Shown piece after piece: positions 61,800 through 64,000 of a stretch of DNA of 64,000 nucleotides (the stretch's first letter is position 1; each line of letters opens with the position of its first letter). Origin of the DNA: Cotesia glomerata (taxonomy: Eukaryota > Arthropoda > Insecta > Hymenoptera > Braconidae); assembly GCF_020080835.1 (NCBI RefSeq), contig NC_058158.1, positions 13,702,001 through 13,766,000 of the forward strand, written 5' to 3'. The notes under the pieces were generated by a model. That model made no database searches. It saw nothing but the letters and a program-made list of their open reading frames with translations, and was not told the origin of the DNA. A program made the translations under genes and the position numbers.

Positions 61800-63420
61800 C
61801 TTTTGAACTGAAATTCGTACGCTCAGTTTAAATCGGATGTCTTTATTTTAGAGTGAGTTAACTAATATCTATTATGTAAAGAAGAGGCATAAAAAATAGA
61901 AGAAAAGGGCACATATATACACTACTATAAATAAAAACTCTTACTCTCACAATAGGCAGTGATATTGTAACTTTCCCCACATAGCTCACACTAAGACCTA
62001 TCGAAATCTGAAAATCGAAAAGGCCTAATAAATGTATGATTTTAATATGTGGATTCTCTTGTGTGACTTTTTTGAGATATTTGATTGTGAAAATTGTGGA
62101 TAACATGTGATCTTTTTAATTAATTTTTATTAACGTTTATTTGTTGTTGTAAATCTCTCATATGATGATTAACATATGAGCATGGCACGAAGATATATAG
62201 CAGCTCTTGGACTTAAAAATTAAATCCAAGAAATTTTTTAAGGAAAGAGTGATATTCTTATCACTTAATTTAAAATTGTATATTGTGTGACAAGAGATGA
62301 CACGATACGATTAGATTTTTCATGTTACTTATGTTGGAACTTAATGTTTAAATGTCATAAGCCTGTCATAATGACACAATTTGAGACCAATAGCGTTGTA
62401 TTCAACTGACAATGGTGTGAGTTATTTTAATGTTTAAAATAAACAAAAGTGATTCTGATAAGTCTGAAATTAGATGAAACGTTAAATCACATCAGCCTGA
62501 AATTGTATCATTGCAACTGATTCAATAGACGTTGAAACTTCAAGTTATATCAAAAATATATTTCAAACTACTTGGTAATATAATGCAAATAAAATTTACT
62601 TCAAATCAATCTTTATATTAATTACTTATTTATAAGACTAAAATGTAAAAAAAAAAAAAAAAAAAAAAATAAAAAATTTGACTTCTGATCTAATATGTTT
62701 ATTAACAAGAACGATCAATTTCATACATTATTTTTATTTCCTGTTACTAGACTTGTACCATCAGTTTTTCATCGATTCTTTTACTTCTCCTTTCATAAGC
62801 TAACTCAACGTTTACAGCATTTTAGCTCACTTTCAAGGGTTTATCGTTGCGGATTTGTGGCCATCTTAAGACGTCGTGCACCGCTTACTTATCAGATTTA
62901 TTCTACCACTTCAGTGTTATTCTCAACGTACTAATCGTCCATCATAGTGGGTATATAGTAGTAAAGAAATATTGACTGATTTGAGTATATTGTACTTCAA
63001 TGAGAATTTCAACAACGATAGCTGTTATCTTTAACGATCAGGGATCCTTGTGTTTATGAAGTCTTTATTCTTAATTTATAAGCAATATCCGATTGTTGAT
63101 AGCTATCTATATGGGTATTTTAGCGAACTAAAAGTTCGGATATCGACAATATTGCAGCAAAAGATTTAAACATAACTAATAATAATAATTATATTAATAA
63201 TATGTCTTTTGATGAGAGCTAATCTCAATAATTGTCATAAACGTGTTACTAATTATGATAGCAATAAAATTTTTCATTAAAACGCTACCACTGATAGTAA
63301 GAACGGATGTGAGTCTTAAAGACTAGTTTTCATATGGACAGACAGGTCTATTTATGGAAGTCTAGCCTTAACTCATTAATAGCGTAGTTGGTAGTTAAAG
63401 AGAAAAAAAGATAAAAAATA
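61800..63420. other. AT-rich intergenic DNA, no gene seen
   Basis: Contains an A run (about 62648-62669) and otherwise plain AT-rich sequence. Two short frames (61858-62106 minus, 62695-62934 plus) have no recognisable features. Confidence 0.5.
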
Positions 63421-63429
63421 AACAAAAGT

Positions 63430-63990
63430 ATTCATCGAAAGAAAGGTGGGAAAAAACCAGCGAAGAAGAATGAGGAGTACTGATGAAGGAGAATAAGAGA
63501 GAAGAATAATACATCAGAAAAAGAATAAAGATAAAAAAAGGTAGCACAAACGCGAGAAGACTCTTTTCCTTCAAAGTTTCTTTTCTTCACGAGTATAAGA
63601 GGGAATGTCTTTTCGTAACTGAGGTGGATGAGAGTGTAGGTCAAAGAGGTGAGGTGAAGAGTAAGAGATGAGGTGCTGGCGTTAGAAGAGTTTTTCCTCG
63701 TTCTCAGCTTCCGTCTCTCGGGACTTAAAGCGCAGGGATCTTTTTGCTCGCTCGTCGGAGGATCAGACGTCCCACTTTATCTTCGCCGACCCGTTCACCA
63801 CCCCGTGGATTCACCCTCCTTCTGCATCTATGCTTTCTCATCCACATCAGAGTCTTCTTCTACCAACTCTCTCATCTCATTTCATCTTGTCTCCCTTGCT
63901 CATCTCTTTTCTTCCTAGCCCAGTTGAGGCTTGATCTCCTACATATAGCCCCCCAGCAGCGTCCAAAGTGACGCGTTGTGGAGAACCCAT
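63430..63990. promoter_or_regulatory. GAGA-rich and CpG-containing block at the right edge
   Basis: A purine-rich left half (GAAGGAGAATAAGAGAGAAG; GAAGAGTAAGAGATGAGG) passes into a GC-rich, CT-biased right half (TCGCTCGTCGGAGGATCAGA; CGACCCGTTCACCACCCCGT). Overlapping plus-strand frames of 81 and 75 codons lack complexity expected of protein. It may be a regulatory region or 5' part of the next locus, cut by the window. Confidence 0.28.
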
Positions 63991-64000
63991 TTGTCATCCA

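Overview
The window looks like AT-rich insect nuclear DNA. The one protein-coding gene I can establish is the Hox gene Antennapedia (Antp), on the plus strand in two coding exons (5432-6236 and 24219-24472) separated by an intron of 17,982 bp. The N-terminal residues and the motifs around PYPRFPPYDRM, VYASCKLQAA and YPWM match insect Antp. The wording of the N terminus suggests Hymenoptera, probably a wasp with a repeat-rich AT-biased genome; that placement is from memory of the family and was not searched.

Layout. 1-4911: upstream non-coding DNA with three GC-richer blocks, one holding a compact cluster of palindromic factor sites. 4912-5431: probable 5' UTR exon behind a good splice acceptor, with seven upstream ATGs. 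5432-6236: coding exon 1. 6237-24218: intron, which contains a multi-level nest of DNA transposons (10417-16202), smaller MITEs and several GC-richer blocks that could be Hox cis-regulatory elements. 24219-24472: exon 2, encoding the homeodomain and a short acidic tail. 24473 to about 32600: AT-rich DNA that probably holds the 3' UTR, with an end I cannot fix. From there to 64000: a gene desert. By the usual insect Hox order and transcription direction it should lead toward ftz/Scr, and the left edge should lead toward Ubx.

The rest is repeats, and they are unusually well preserved structurally: (i) TA-flanked MITEs with CACTGATA-type ends and internal TTCTTGA/TCAAGAA words; (ii) elements with CACGG-type ends; (iii) a family with AGGGTGTGCC ends and very long terminal inverted repeats (two copies, 10777-13030 and 37463-39394); (iv) a family ending TTAGGAAAACGG that carries (CA)n and a series of small GAGCTC hairpins, one copy being an almost perfect 1.84-kb inverted repeat (53951-55792); (v) several isolated foldbacks of 140-260 bp; (vi) a 460-bp field of short self-complementary words (42270-42735). 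No CRISPR, rRNA, intact tRNA, Hox-cluster microRNA (mir-10, iab-4, mir-993 by mature sequence) or second homeobox was seen by eye.

Most other open frames are short, low-complexity or products of microsatellites and palindromes, and are not annotated as genes.
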